Source: Myxococcota bacterium (GTDB lineage: Bacteria > Myxococcota_A > UBA9160 > SMWR01). From it: 55,885 nucleotides of DNA. Position 1 is the stretch's first letter. Each line of letters opens with the position of its first letter. The stretch is taken from NCBI GenBank assembly GCA_022447545.1, contig JAKVBI010000026.1, positions 1 to 55,885 of the forward strand, read 5' to 3'. Position numbers and translations under genes: made by a program. The notes beneath the pieces are model-generated. The model did no database searches, was not told the DNA's origin, and worked only from the letters and a program-made list of their open reading frames with translations. Of the stretch, positions 45,282-54,216 are shown in pieces.

Positions 45282-46238
45282 GTGGCACGCGATCCGATCG
45301 TCCTGGCCGATCAGGCCCGAGCTGGCAACCAGGCGGCAGGGGCTCGGCTGATCCGGATGCTCGAAGAGGGCGAAGAAGGAGCTCTCCAAGGGCTGCGCGC
45401 ACTGCTGCCCGCCTCTGGCAAAGCTCATCTTTTGGGGATCACCGGGCCCCCGGGAGCCGGAAAGTCGACTCTCGTTGACCGTATCGTCAGCGAATTCCGG
45501 CGGCGTGAGCGAAGGGTCGGTGTCATTGCAGTCGATCCCTCCAGCCCATTTTCTGGAGGGGCAATTCTGGGGGACCGCGTCCGAATGCAGACGCACGCAA
45601 CCGATCCTGGGGTTTTCATTCGCTCCATGGCGACCCGTGGCCAGCTTGGCGGCCTGGCGAGGACCAGCTTCGAGGCGGCTAGCGTGCTCGATGCCATGGG
45701 CTACGACGTGGTGGTAATCGAGACGGTCGGTGTGGGCCAGGACGAGGTCGATGTCGTGGAACTCGCACAGACGACGGCAGTGGTCAGCATTCCCGGGATG
45801 GGTGACGGCATTCAATCCATCAAGGCTGGCATCCTCGAGATCGGGGACATCTTCGTGGTGAACAAGGCAGATCTGCCCGGGGCCGACCGGGTGGTGAGAC
45901 AACTCACTGCCATGCTCCACCTGCGAGATTCGGCGGCCGGAGGCTGGGAGCCGCGGATTGTAAAGACCGAAGCGGAACGAGCCCGAGGTATCGCTGAGCT
46001 CGTCGATGGGTTCGAGGCGCATCACCAGCACCTCGCAGCCACTGGGGATCTTCAACGCAAAGCGGTCCAGCGGCGAGAGCGCGTGTTCTACGACGTGCTG
46101 CGCGAACGCGCTGCGGCTCGGGTTCTCGCGGCAACACCCGGAGGTGGAAAGGAGATTCTGGCCTCCCTTCGATCGGGCCGGCTCGATCCCTACGAGGCAG
46201 TCGATTCTCTGTTGGGTACGCAGAAAGAGTTGGAGTGA
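45282..46238 (+). CDS. meaB: MeaB/ArgK-type P-loop GTPase, mutase chaperone
   Basis: A 318-residue G3E GTPase. The Walker A is GPPGAGKST (55-63), followed by VIAVDPSSPFSGGAILGDR and RMQTHATDPGVFIRSMATRG, the switch region ETVGVGQDEVDVV and the base-specificity NKAD. Such proteins load and protect AdoCbl in acyl-CoA mutases, and the location 3 nt after the B12 subunit supports that role. Starts at GTG. It shows that the divergent mutase upstream is most likely a working radical enzyme and not a relic. Confidence 0.93.
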   Translation: MARDPIVLADQARAGNQAAGARLIRMLEEGEEGALQGLRALLPASGKAHLLGITGPPGAGKSTLVDRIVSEFRRRERRVGVIAVDPSSPFSGGAILGDRVRMQTHATDPGVFIRSMATRGQLGGLARTSFEAASVLDAMGYDVVVIETVGVGQDEVDVVELAQTTAVVSIPGMGDGIQSIKAGILEIGDIFVVNKADLPGADRVVRQLTAMLHLRDSAAGGWEPRIVKTEAERARGIAELVDGFEAHHQHLAATGDLQRKAVQRRERVFYDVLRERAAARVLAATPGGGKEILASLRSGRLDPYEAVDSLLGTQKELE

Positions 46239-46260
46239 GGGAAGGGTTGGAGTTGGCCAT

Positions 46261-47730
46261 ATGGTGACCCGCTCGGTCGGAACCTGGCTGTCGTGGATTG
46301 CGATCGGTGCTCTGATCCTTCTTTGTGCGAGCACTCTTCTCCAGCGACCGATCATCGGGCTCGCCGACAACCTCGATGGTGGCAGGGTCATGGAGCCTGC
46401 AGGAATCGGATTCTTGGAGTCGCCCGGCATCTTTCCCGACTCACGAGTTCCTCGCCTCTATTCAGAGAAGCCGGCGAATCTTCTAGAACATCCCGCGAGC
46501 TCTCCAATCATGGCATGGCTCGCAAAACAGATTGGTTTCGGTCTCGAAACTACGCCCGATACTTTCGATCTTCGACAACTCGGTGTGCTCTATGGCCTAG
46601 TGGCTACGATTCTCGTTGTCGTGGCGCTAAGGGTTGGTGTTCCTCCGCTTCAGTTGTTTCTGCTGGTTTGGGTGATCTCGGACCCTGCGTACCTTCTCTA
46701 CTGGAACAGTTTCTACCCAGACGCTGCAATGGTGCTGGGAACTTTTGGAATCGTTCTGTGGTTTCTTGCCTGGGGAGATCTGACGGGTTTCTTTGAGTTG
46801 CGTCCACCGCGATGGATCTTGAGAGTCGGTTTGCTTCTACTCTTGTTTCTGATGGTGGGAATGGCTCGAGCGGCCAATCTTCTCACCCCATATTTGATCT
46901 TCTTGATCATTGCTTTCCGTGCGTTCGCCATCCCGCCACCCCAGGTGCGAGGTGTCGGGTCTGTTGTTGCACTGCTTTCCGTGTTCATGCTGGTTGCTTC
47001 GCTCCCGGTCATCCATTACCTGGGGGGAACGGGGCGCAGTTTTCCCATCACGAATGCCTACCATGCCATGTTCAAAGGCATTGCCGAGGTATCCAGTTAT
47101 CCCGAGGAGACTCTACGCACTCTGAACGTGCCGGAGGAGATGTGGGTTCTTCGTGGTCGCCCCCTCGGAAAGATCTCACTTCGCGATCATCCGGTAGTTG
47201 ATCCACGCGGGAAGCCCATGGCCGCGATCAGTGAATTCTCACGGCTTCAACTTCTCGGGCTGTACCTCTCAGACCCCGCTGCAATCGTGCGCGGTGAGAA
47301 AAAACTGCGCGGTCCCCTGGCATTGAACCGGCCACCGGTTCCTAACTTCGAACTCGAGCCCGGGCGCTATTTCAGCCGTTGGGGACCGATGCAGGCGATC
47401 CGTGCGGCCCTAGTCACTCATGCTTCTCCGATTTTTTGGCTGGGGCTTGCTGGCTTGTCCGGTTATCTCGTGGTTCGAATCGTGCAGCGGCGAGTTCTCA
47501 CTAGGGTGCAAATGGCGATGGCTTTCCTGATCTCGTGCATCGCGACTCAAATTCCCATCGCGGTGTTGGGTGAAGGGTTCTTTGGTTTGGCGCTTCATTT
47601 GAACTGCGCACGTTTGTGCATCGACTTGTTGCTCGCCATCCTCACGTATCAGTTATTTCATGCTGTGGTTTTGCGGAATTTTTCAGGCCGCAGGTTCCAC
47701 CGCGGGGCTGAGACCGCGGTCGGGGAATGA
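46261..47730 (+). CDS. polytopic membrane protein of unknown function
   Basis: A 489-residue protein with about nine to eleven hydrophobic segments, a first one at residues 9-28, then an extracytoplasmic loop of 70 residues with a Pro/Asp-rich composition (FPDSRVPRLY). A central loop of about 120 residues (EVSSYPEETLRTLNVPEEMW onward) separates two membrane blocks. The layout resembles GT-C glycosyltransferases, but I see no convincing catalytic Asp pattern. It begins 22 nt after meaB with GGAG upstream, so it could be the last gene of the mutase operon; a transporter or glycosyltransferase role remains open. Confidence 0.65.
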   Translation: MVTRSVGTWLSWIAIGALILLCASTLLQRPIIGLADNLDGGRVMEPAGIGFLESPGIFPDSRVPRLYSEKPANLLEHPASSPIMAWLAKQIGFGLETTPDTFDLRQLGVLYGLVATILVVVALRVGVPPLQLFLLVWVISDPAYLLYWNSFYPDAAMVLGTFGIVLWFLAWGDLTGFFELRPPRWILRVGLLLLLFLMVGMARAANLLTPYLIFLIIAFRAFAIPPPQVRGVGSVVALLSVFMLVASLPVIHYLGGTGRSFPITNAYHAMFKGIAEVSSYPEETLRTLNVPEEMWVLRGRPLGKISLRDHPVVDPRGKPMAAISEFSRLQLLGLYLSDPAAIVRGEKKLRGPLALNRPPVPNFELEPGRYFSRWGPMQAIRAALVTHASPIFWLGLAGLSGYLVVRIVQRRVLTRVQMAMAFLISCIATQIPIAVLGEGFFGLALHLNCARLCIDLLLAILTYQLFHAVVLRNFSGRRFHRGAETAVGE

Positions 47731-47773
47731 CGTCAGCGGTGGATGGTTTCGTGACGAGGGCGCTCGGGCCTTC

Positions 47774-48484
47774 TCACTCGGAGGTCGGACCGTATTGGGC
47801 CATCAAGAGGGGCCGGAGCACGGAGGTCCAGCGTGAGTAACCCACCGCATTCAAATGGAGTCCATCGAAGATGTAGACATCATCCGGCGTTCCATCGGGC
47901 CCAAGAAGAACCTCGCCAGTGTTGACGAAACGCACGTGTTCATCGGACTGAGCGAAAGCACGAAGCGCGACATCGAGCTCTTGCATGATGGGCCACTTGT
48001 CCCATCTCAGCTTGGAGGGCTTCATGGATAGAAGCCAGATGTCCGTGTCCGGGAGTTCTGCCCGCACGATTTCGAGAAAACTCCTGAAATCCTCCGCGAC
48101 CTGCGATGCACTCTTGCCCGAACCGATGTCGTTCCCGCCTACGAATACGACCACGGCGAGGGGTTCGTAGGGCGTTACGATCCTGTGAGCATTGTGGACG
48201 ACGTGTTCCATGTGCGCGCCCCCGAATCCGCGGTTCAAGACGGGAAGGGGGGCCATGTCATCGGCGAGCGTGTCCCACAGGCGGATGCTCGAACTCCCGG
48301 TGAAGACGATCCCGTTGGGGGGAGGCATTTCGCGTGAGTCGGTGGCTTCGAAGGCGGCGATCTCGCGCTCGAAGAAATCGGGGTCGCCTCCTGCCTGGCT
48401 CTGCCAAACGAGAAATGAGCCGACGCCGAGAATGGCCAGGAGAAGAAGGGCTGCCAGGGCGAAAGCGATTCGTTTGAAAGTCAC
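47774..48484 (-). CDS. exported SGNH/GDSL esterase
   Basis: A 236-residue SGNH hydrolase with an N-terminal signal anchor (residues 4-27). Block I is FTGSSSIRLW (Ser65), block II NRGFGGAHM, block III VGGNDI and block V DGLHLNAVGY with the Asp/His pair. It lies next to no other lipid gene. GTG at 48484 has GGAGG 10 nt upstream. The closest family relatives act as acylhydrolases or carbohydrate deacetylases in the envelope. Convergent with the membrane protein gene; divergent from the DUF1993 gene. Confidence 0.87.
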   Translation of the reverse strand: MTFKRIAFALAALLLLAILGVGSFLVWQSQAGGDPDFFEREIAAFEATDSREMPPPNGIVFTGSSSIRLWDTLADDMAPLPVLNRGFGGAHMEHVVHNAHRIVTPYEPLAVVVFVGGNDIGSGKSASQVAEDFRSFLEIVRAELPDTDIWLLSMKPSKLRWDKWPIMQELDVALRAFAQSDEHVRFVNTGEVLLGPDGTPDDVYIFDGLHLNAVGYSRWTSVLRPLLMAQYGPTSE

Positions 48485-48621
48485 GATCAGGGGGCCTCCG
48501 AAGCAGGGCTTTCCATGGTCGGAGGATAGAGGAAATCAATGCTCGGGCAGGCCCCGGGGTGCCGTGCGCCTGCATGCGGCTAGAATCAGCCCTTCCAGAA
48601 ACCAATCGGAGGAAGAGTCTC

Positions 48622-49140
48622 TTGGCCATTTCCCTGTACGACGCGACGGTTCCCCTATACGAACAGACACTTGCAGCGACCCAGGCAGTACTCGAAAAAG
48701 GTCTCTCGTTCTGTCAGGAACAGGGCATCGATGCCTCGGAGTTGATTGCGGAGAGCCTCCATCCGGACATGCTTCCCCTTCACTTCCAGCTCGTCTCGGT
48801 CGCACATCATTCGTTGGGAGCGCTGCGAGGTGTCCAGGCCGGTAGCTTCACGACGCCTCCTCAGCTCGATCTCGACTACCCAGGGCTTCAGAGTCTGGTG
48901 GCCGATGCTCGAAGTGGTTTGGCGGAGTTCACGCCGGAAGTCGTCAATGCCTTCGAGGGGTCTGATCTCGAGTTTCGAGTGGGGGATGCCTCTCTTCCAT
49001 TCATCGCAGAGGACTTCCTGTTCACCTTTTCCAAACCCAACTTCTATTTCCACGCAACGACCACCTATGACATCTTGCGCATGAAGGGCGTCGAACTGGG
49101 GAAACGAGACTTTCTGGGCGCAATGAAGCTCAAGGGTTGA
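48622..49140 (+). CDS. DUF1993 family protein
   Basis: A 172-residue helical-bundle protein of the DUF1993 family, related to the DinB-like fold. It starts MAISLYDATVPLYEQTL, contains ESLHPDMLPLHFQLV and SVAHHSLGALRG, and ends PNFYFHATTTYDILRMKGV. The His residues in these lines could bind a metal. TTG at 48622 has GGAGGA about 9 nt upstream. The function is unknown; such proteins often sit beside stress or catabolic genes. The next gene is an SDR 94 nt later on the same strand. Confidence 0.82.
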   Translation: MAISLYDATVPLYEQTLAATQAVLEKGLSFCQEQGIDASELIAESLHPDMLPLHFQLVSVAHHSLGALRGVQAGSFTTPPQLDLDYPGLQSLVADARSGLAEFTPEVVNAFEGSDLEFRVGDASLPFIAEDFLFTFSKPNFYFHATTTYDILRMKGVELGKRDFLGAMKLKG

Positions 49141-49234
49141 GAGAAAACCTCGGCTGTTCGAGGCAATGACACCGCCGGAGTTCTCTGTACCGAATTTCGA
49201 GTCTGGGCCTCCGGTCGAAATGTAGGAAACCATC

Positions 49235-50005
49235 ATGAATCGGCTCGAAAACAAAGTCGCTCTCGTCACGGGTGGCGCGCGAGGTCTGGGAGCAGCCACG
49301 GTACGTCTGATGGCCGGGGAAGGGGCAAAGGTCGTCTTTGGTGACGTCCTCGAAGAAGAAGGAGCGGCACTCGCTGACGAGTTGGGTGGCCAGGTCGCCT
49401 TTCTCCCAATGGACGTCACGGAAGTGGCGGATTGGAATAAAGCCATCGCTTTGGCCCAAAGCTTCGGTCCGCTCAATGTTCTGGTCAATAACGCTGCGAT
49501 CGTGCACATGGCAGCACTCACCGAAACGACCGACGAGGACTACCTGCGAGTCTTCAAGGTCAATCAGTACGGGACCTTCCTGGGGATCCGATCGGTCGTC
49601 GAACCCATGAAAGCGGCGGGTTCCGGTTCGATCATCAACGTTTCGTCGATCGACGGCCTTCACTCGGCGGCGGGTCTTTCCGCCTATTCGTCCACTAAGT
49701 GGGCAGTGCGTGGATTGACGAAGAATGCCGCCATCGAACTCGGCCAGTATGGAATCCGAGTGAACAGCGTACACCCGGGTGGTATGTACACCGAAATGGG
49801 TGGATCCGGGCGGGCGTCCATCGAAGAGCTAAATCGCGGCACCTACGCGCGCTTTCCCATTCCGCGGGTGGGTCAGCCGGAGGAAGTGGCTCACGTCATC
49901 CTTTTCCTCGCGACCGATGAAGCCAGCTATTCGACTGGATCCGAGTTCATTGCCGACGGGGGATGGTTCACTGGCATGCGGAGTCCGAACATGCCGTGCT
50001 CCTGA
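49235..50005 (+). CDS. SDR, 3alpha/20beta-hydroxysteroid-dehydrogenase-like
   Basis: A 256-residue classical SDR. TGGARGLG (12-19) and Asp37 suggest NAD. Catalytic residues are Ser138 (NVSSIDG), Tyr151 and Lys155 (YSSTK). The segments LTKNAAIELGQYGIRVNSVHPGG and DVTEVADWN are close to 3alpha(20beta)-hydroxysteroid dehydrogenases, although this group has broad alcohol specificity. The ATG has AGGA upstream. Located between a DUF1993 protein and a leftward set with two acyl-CoA dehydrogenases, so steroid- or terpenoid-like substrates are possible but unproven. Confidence 0.87.
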   Translation: MNRLENKVALVTGGARGLGAATVRLMAGEGAKVVFGDVLEEEGAALADELGGQVAFLPMDVTEVADWNKAIALAQSFGPLNVLVNNAAIVHMAALTETTDEDYLRVFKVNQYGTFLGIRSVVEPMKAAGSGSIINVSSIDGLHSAAGLSAYSSTKWAVRGLTKNAAIELGQYGIRVNSVHPGGMYTEMGGSGRASIEELNRGTYARFPIPRVGQPEEVAHVILFLATDEASYSTGSEFIADGGWFTGMRSPNMPCS

Positions 50006-50025
50006 GGCCGTAGTCGCTTTGGGAG

Positions 50026-51720
50026 TTATCGGTTTGGGTGGTTCGTACCTACCACGTTCTGCGGTGTTTCCCTCGAAGGCTGCGAGTCAGGGGCGATGTC
50101 GGGGTCGATGAGAACTCCTGGATTGAGGATGCCACCGGGGTCGACTTCGCGTTTTGCGGCACGCAGGGCTTGGGCGAAGAGATCGGGTCGCTGGCGGTCG
50201 TACCAGGGCCTGTGATCTCGACCGACGGCATGGTGGTGGGTGATGGTCCCGCCACTCTGAGCAATGGCCTCGGAAGCCGCTTGCTTTATTTCGGTCCATT
50301 GCTCGAGTTGAGATCCTGCGCGTCCAGGTGCGAAGACCGTGTAATAGGGGGCGGGGCCGTCGGGGTAGACGTGGGTGAAACGGCAAGTCACAGTGCCTCC
50401 TCCGCAAATCCGTTGGAGGGCATCGGTGACTGCCTGGGTGACATTGTGGTGCAGGGTTTCGAACTGATCCCAGGTAGACGCGGTTTCAAAAGTTTCCGTG
50501 ATCAGACCCGTTGCTAGATAGAGGGCTTCGCGCAGGTACGGTGCTCGAACGAAGAACTGTGACCATGTGCCGACGGCGTCGTCACCTTTTCGGCCTTTTT
50601 CATGTCGGGTGGCGCCGGCGTCCTCGGGGACCGTCCCCCCGTGATCGCGGCAGATTTCGAGTGCTCGGCGCATGGAGGCAGCCGGGTCGTGGTCTGCGGA
50701 CTCGAAACCCACGACGAGAAGGTGGTTCTCTCCGGAGCCCGTGCCCGATGTCAGGGCTTCGCCGGCATCGAGGAGTCGGCAATTGGCTGGGTGCAGTCCG
50801 CTTTGGCTCAGCGCCCGTACGCAGGCGGTGGCGTTTTTGAAACTCTCGAAGGCCACTGCGGCAGAAGCTCGTAGAGTGGGACGGTCTTGAAGCCGCATCC
50901 ACGCCTCGGTGATGATACCGAGGATCCCCTCCGATCCGATCCACAAACGGTCGGGGCTTGGTCCGGCACCGGAACCCGGCAGGCGACGCGACTCTGCGAC
51001 GCCGCTCGGGGTGATCATCCGCAGGCCCTGGACGAAGTCGTCGATATGGGTGTGGAGGGTGCAGTAGTGGCCTCCGGAACGAGTCGCGATCCAACCCCCA
51101 AGCGTGCTGAATTCGAAAGACTGAGGGAAGTGGCGGAGAGTCAGTCCGTGCGGGCGGAGTTGTGACTCGAGGGAGGGTCCCATCACCCCACCCTGGATTC
51201 GGGCGCTTCGGGAACGGGCGTCGACTTCCAGCACCTGGTCCAGTCGCGTTAGATCGATCGAAACGAACGGGCGATCATCGCTCGCTGGGGCTTCCACACC
51301 GCCCACGACGCTCGAGCCTCCTCCGTAGGGAATGGCTACAGTGCGTGTCTCATCGCACCATTCGAGCACGCGTTGAACTTCTTCTTCCGAGCGTGGCTCC
51401 GCGACAAAGTCAGGAGGGTGGGGGAACTCGGATTCCACGGCGCGGGCCAAGTCGCGAAATGACTTTCCATAAGTGTGGGCCGCACGAGATTCCGAGTCCC
51501 TTCGACAGATCGATTCCAGCGTTGCCGGTGGAATGACGCGACTCGGACGAAGGTCGAGATCCTCGATCCGTGGCGGGCGCCGGGCCTCTTCTGCGGGAAT
51601 TCCAAAGCGTTCGAGAACCATTCGCGACAAGGCCTGGACTTCGTCCGGACCGGGGCCGTGGCCTTCATAGCCCCATCCCCAGAACTTTCGCCGCGGCGGG
51701 TTTTGCAGGTTTTGGGCCAT
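50026..51720 (-). CDS. FAD-linked oxidase, alkyl-DHAP-synthase-like
   Basis: A 564-residue FAD enzyme of the vanillyl-alcohol-oxidase/alkylglycerone-phosphate-synthase group. FAD-binding line PYGGGSSVVGGVE lies at 131-143, LGGWIATRSGGHY in the middle, and the synthase signature HHHAVGRDHRPW at 495-506. In true alkyl-DHAP synthase this His-rich loop binds the fatty alcohol and acyl-DHAP to make ether lipids; bacterial homologues of unclear function are common. AAGGAAATG precedes the ATG. It is the last gene of a leftward set (DUF1214, two acyl-CoA dehydrogenases, this gene) with a 148-nt gap. I cannot say if it makes ether lipids or oxidises a catabolite. Confidence 0.85.
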   Translation of the reverse strand: MAQNLQNPPRRKFWGWGYEGHGPGPDEVQALSRMVLERFGIPAEEARRPPRIEDLDLRPSRVIPPATLESICRRDSESRAAHTYGKSFRDLARAVESEFPHPPDFVAEPRSEEEVQRVLEWCDETRTVAIPYGGGSSVVGGVEAPASDDRPFVSIDLTRLDQVLEVDARSRSARIQGGVMGPSLESQLRPHGLTLRHFPQSFEFSTLGGWIATRSGGHYCTLHTHIDDFVQGLRMITPSGVAESRRLPGSGAGPSPDRLWIGSEGILGIITEAWMRLQDRPTLRASAAVAFESFKNATACVRALSQSGLHPANCRLLDAGEALTSGTGSGENHLLVVGFESADHDPAASMRRALEICRDHGGTVPEDAGATRHEKGRKGDDAVGTWSQFFVRAPYLREALYLATGLITETFETASTWDQFETLHHNVTQAVTDALQRICGGGTVTCRFTHVYPDGPAPYYTVFAPGRAGSQLEQWTEIKQAASEAIAQSGGTITHHHAVGRDHRPWYDRQRPDLFAQALRAAKREVDPGGILNPGVLIDPDIAPDSQPSRETPQNVVGTNHPNR

Positions 51721-51868
51721 CTCGAGTCATTTCCTTCGTTCCGGGTAGGAGGAATCCCCGCTGAATTTCCTGTGAGCTGGCAGCAGCCATCGGCTTCCAC
51801 CCTGTGGAGAGCACGAAGGGCTCTCCGAGTCATTGCGCTGTCGCCGCGTCGGCTTGCCAGCGAACGGC

Positions 51869-52954
51869 TCAGAGCCAGCGCGCCGGGCTGTCGACTTCAT
51901 CCATGATGCGGTCGAGGCATTCCTCTGCAGTTCCCCACGCGAGTGCGCGATCCTTGCCGCGAATTGTGAAGAAGTAGAGGTCGTTTTCCTCGATCAATCC
52001 CTGTCCGCCGTGGAGTTGGTGGGCCTGCATCGTGACGAACGGAATCGAACGTGAAACAGACGCCTTGACCAACGCGGCATCGTGTGAGCTCGCTCTTCCG
52101 TTTTCGAGATTGTCGAGGAGTTCGTAGACGAGAAAGCGGTTGCTCTCGGTGTGCATGCACATGTCGGCGGCATGGTGCTGGACGGCCTGGAAAGCCGCCA
52201 GGGGCTGCCCGAACTGCACACGCACGTTGGTGTATTCGACCGTCATCTCTAACGCGACTTCCATGCAACCCAGGATCTGGGCCGAAGTCAGCGCGCGAGC
52301 GATGTCAATCAGCGCTGCTACGGCTTCACCACCAGCGACTCGTCGCGCTGAAGCTGAGGCATAGCGAACGATCGCTTGAGGGGTGCGTCCAGTATTCTGC
52401 AGAGGTTCCGCCGACACTCCCGCGTCGCTTCGCTCGACGATATACAAGCCAAGCCCTTCGGTCCCGTTGGCGGAAACGAGGTGGTGCGTCGCGAAATCGG
52501 GATAGTCGACGAAGTGTTTTTCGCCACTGAGCTTGCTCGTTGCATTGACGCTTGCCGTGTTGGTTTCGAAATCGTCGTCGGCTTCGAGAATGGCCGGTAC
52601 GACGACGGAGTTGCCTTGGACGAGGGAGTCCAGGAGTTCACTCTCGTCGCCGTCGCTGTGGCGCGCGAGGACGATCGCAGAAGCCATGACCTCGACCGCG
52701 GGCACCACGGCGGCTCGACGTGCGAGTTCGTGAACGAAGATTCCCGCCTCGACGAGGCCTGCACCGCCACCACCAACAGCTTCCGGTAGGGAAACGCCGA
52801 GCCATCCCTGATTCGCCATGCCGTCCCAGAGTTTCGTGTCCGCGGCTCGTTTTTCCTCGTGTTCACGGACTCGATCAAAGGGCACCTCTTCTTCGAGATA
52901 CTTGCGAATGGTCGTCTGCAACAAGGTCTGGGTTTCGGTGAAGTCGGGATTCAT
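51869..52954 (-). CDS. acyl-CoA dehydrogenase-like, catalytic Glu not visible
   Basis: A 361-residue acyl-CoA dehydrogenase-fold protein: N-terminal helices (TTIRKYLEEEVPFDRV), a beta-barrel centre, and the C-terminal helices with TNVRVQFGQPLAAFQAVQH and QAHQLHGGQGLIEENDL. The usual base Glu before GT is Trp340 (ALAWGTA), and the alternative Glu of isovaleryl/long-chain types is also missing (residues 215-222 IDIARAL). It therefore looks like the non-catalytic or FAD-sharing half of a heteromeric enzyme with the adjacent gene (43-nt gap), as in FadE28-FadE29 type steroid dehydrogenases. Substrate is an acyl-CoA, possibly a steroid or isoprenoid side chain. Confidence 0.85.
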   Translation of the reverse strand: MNPDFTETQTLLQTTIRKYLEEEVPFDRVREHEEKRAADTKLWDGMANQGWLGVSLPEAVGGGGAGLVEAGIFVHELARRAAVVPAVEVMASAIVLARHSDGDESELLDSLVQGNSVVVPAILEADDDFETNTASVNATSKLSGEKHFVDYPDFATHHLVSANGTEGLGLYIVERSDAGVSAEPLQNTGRTPQAIVRYASASARRVAGGEAVAALIDIARALTSAQILGCMEVALEMTVEYTNVRVQFGQPLAAFQAVQHHAADMCMHTESNRFLVYELLDNLENGRASSHDAALVKASVSRSIPFVTMQAHQLHGGQGLIEENDLYFFTIRGKDRALAWGTAEECLDRIMDEVDSPARWL

Positions 52955-52997
52955 GCTGTTTCCTACCGCTGAAGGCCTTGAGTGTTTTTGCCCGCCT

Positions 52998-54155
52998 CTA
53001 ACGCGTCATGCCCAGGTGACGCATCGCGATGATGCTGCGCTGGACCTCGTTCGTACCGCCACCGAATCGAAGAATTGGAGAGGACAAGTAGTTTCCTTGA
53101 ATGTATGCGTCCTCGATCGAACGCTCGTCACCGCGTTCAAGTCCGGCTTTGCGTCCGAGAATATCCATCAAGAGTGTCGTGATTCGGTAGCGCAGCTCGC
53201 TCCCCGAAATCTTCGCCATGGATGCTTCGGCTGGCTTGATCTCGCCGCGAGCGATGGTCACCGCATTTCGGATGGCGAGAGCCCGGTGACGGTTCAAATC
53301 GACACGAAGCTCGGCGAGGCGATTGCGGACGATCGGGTCTTGCAGCTTTTCTGGATCCGATTCGCGTAGGTGCTCGAGTACCACGTCGTAGTTTCGGGCC
53401 AGGTTGCTGGTGGGCGAGAGTCCGACGCGCTCGTGGTTCAGGGCGTGCATGATGATGGGCCATCCACCGTTGAGCGGAGGCAGGACGTCTTCGTCAGGAA
53501 CGAAGACATCGTCGTAGAATGTCTCGTAGGTGGTGAGCCCGCTCATGGTCTTCAGCGGGCGAATCGTGACCCCCGGTGCATGGGTATCCACGATCAACAC
53601 CGAGATGCCTGCGTGTTTCTTGGCCTCGGGATCCGTACGTGTGGCGAGCCAGATGTTGGTGGAGTGTGCCGCGAGCGAGGTCCAGATTTTTTGCCCGCTG
53701 ACCTTCCAGCCGCCGTCGACTTTCTCTCCCTTGGTGCGCAGTGCGGCGAGATCGGTCCCTGCATTCGGCTCGCTGTAGCCGATCGCGAAGGTCCTTTCGC
53801 CTTTCCAGATGCCGGGGAGATATTTCTCTTTCTGGTGGTCGGTTCCGAACTGCGCGATGGAGGGTGCGACGGAGGTGAAGGTGAGATTCCCATAGGGCAT
53901 GCGCCAGTACTCCATCGTTTCCACGAGGATGAACTGGTACATTGGGTCCCGGCCTTCGCCGCCCATTTCCTCGGGCCAGCACATGCTCATCCATCCCTTG
54001 GCCTGGAGAGCTTCGAAGTAGGAGCGCGTCAGTGGGCCTGGTGCGCCCTCGCGTTCGCGCATCTCGGCGCTGAGTTCCGGCGTTCGCCATTCGTCGATGA
54101 ACGCTTCGACCTCGTCGCGGAAGGAGAGATACTCGTCAGGCCAGCAAAAATCCAT
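52998..54155 (-). CDS. acyl-CoA dehydrogenase, catalytic partner
   Basis: A 385-residue full-length acyl-CoA dehydrogenase. FAD/substrate lines are FAIGYSEPNAGTDLAAL (124-140) and VSGQKIWTS; the C-terminus is RFGGGTNEVQRS. The canonical Glu position is Gly366, but Glu242 in ALNHERVGLS fits the alternative base of isovaleryl- and long-chain-type enzymes, so it is expected to be active. The ATG at 54155 has GAGGACACC upstream; a frame open to 54356 adds nothing protein-like. It probably pairs with the adjacent non-catalytic dehydrogenase and reduces an electron-transfer flavoprotein. Confidence 0.9.
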   Translation of the reverse strand: MDFCWPDEYLSFRDEVEAFIDEWRTPELSAEMREREGAPGPLTRSYFEALQAKGWMSMCWPEEMGGEGRDPMYQFILVETMEYWRMPYGNLTFTSVAPSIAQFGTDHQKEKYLPGIWKGERTFAIGYSEPNAGTDLAALRTKGEKVDGGWKVSGQKIWTSLAAHSTNIWLATRTDPEAKKHAGISVLIVDTHAPGVTIRPLKTMSGLTTYETFYDDVFVPDEDVLPPLNGGWPIIMHALNHERVGLSPTSNLARNYDVVLEHLRESDPEKLQDPIVRNRLAELRVDLNRHRALAIRNAVTIARGEIKPAEASMAKISGSELRYRITTLLMDILGRKAGLERGDERSIEDAYIQGNYLSSPILRFGGGTNEVQRSIIAMRHLGMTR

Positions 54156-54216
54156 GGTGTCCTCGGGAACTGGGGCGGCTATGGATTGTAGGCGCCTTTG
54201 GCGCGACTGAGAAGAA

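Noticed and set aside
44841-46430. A 529-codon leftward open frame opposite the B12 subunit and meaB
   Set aside because: It is antisense to two unmistakable genes and crosses several gene boundaries.
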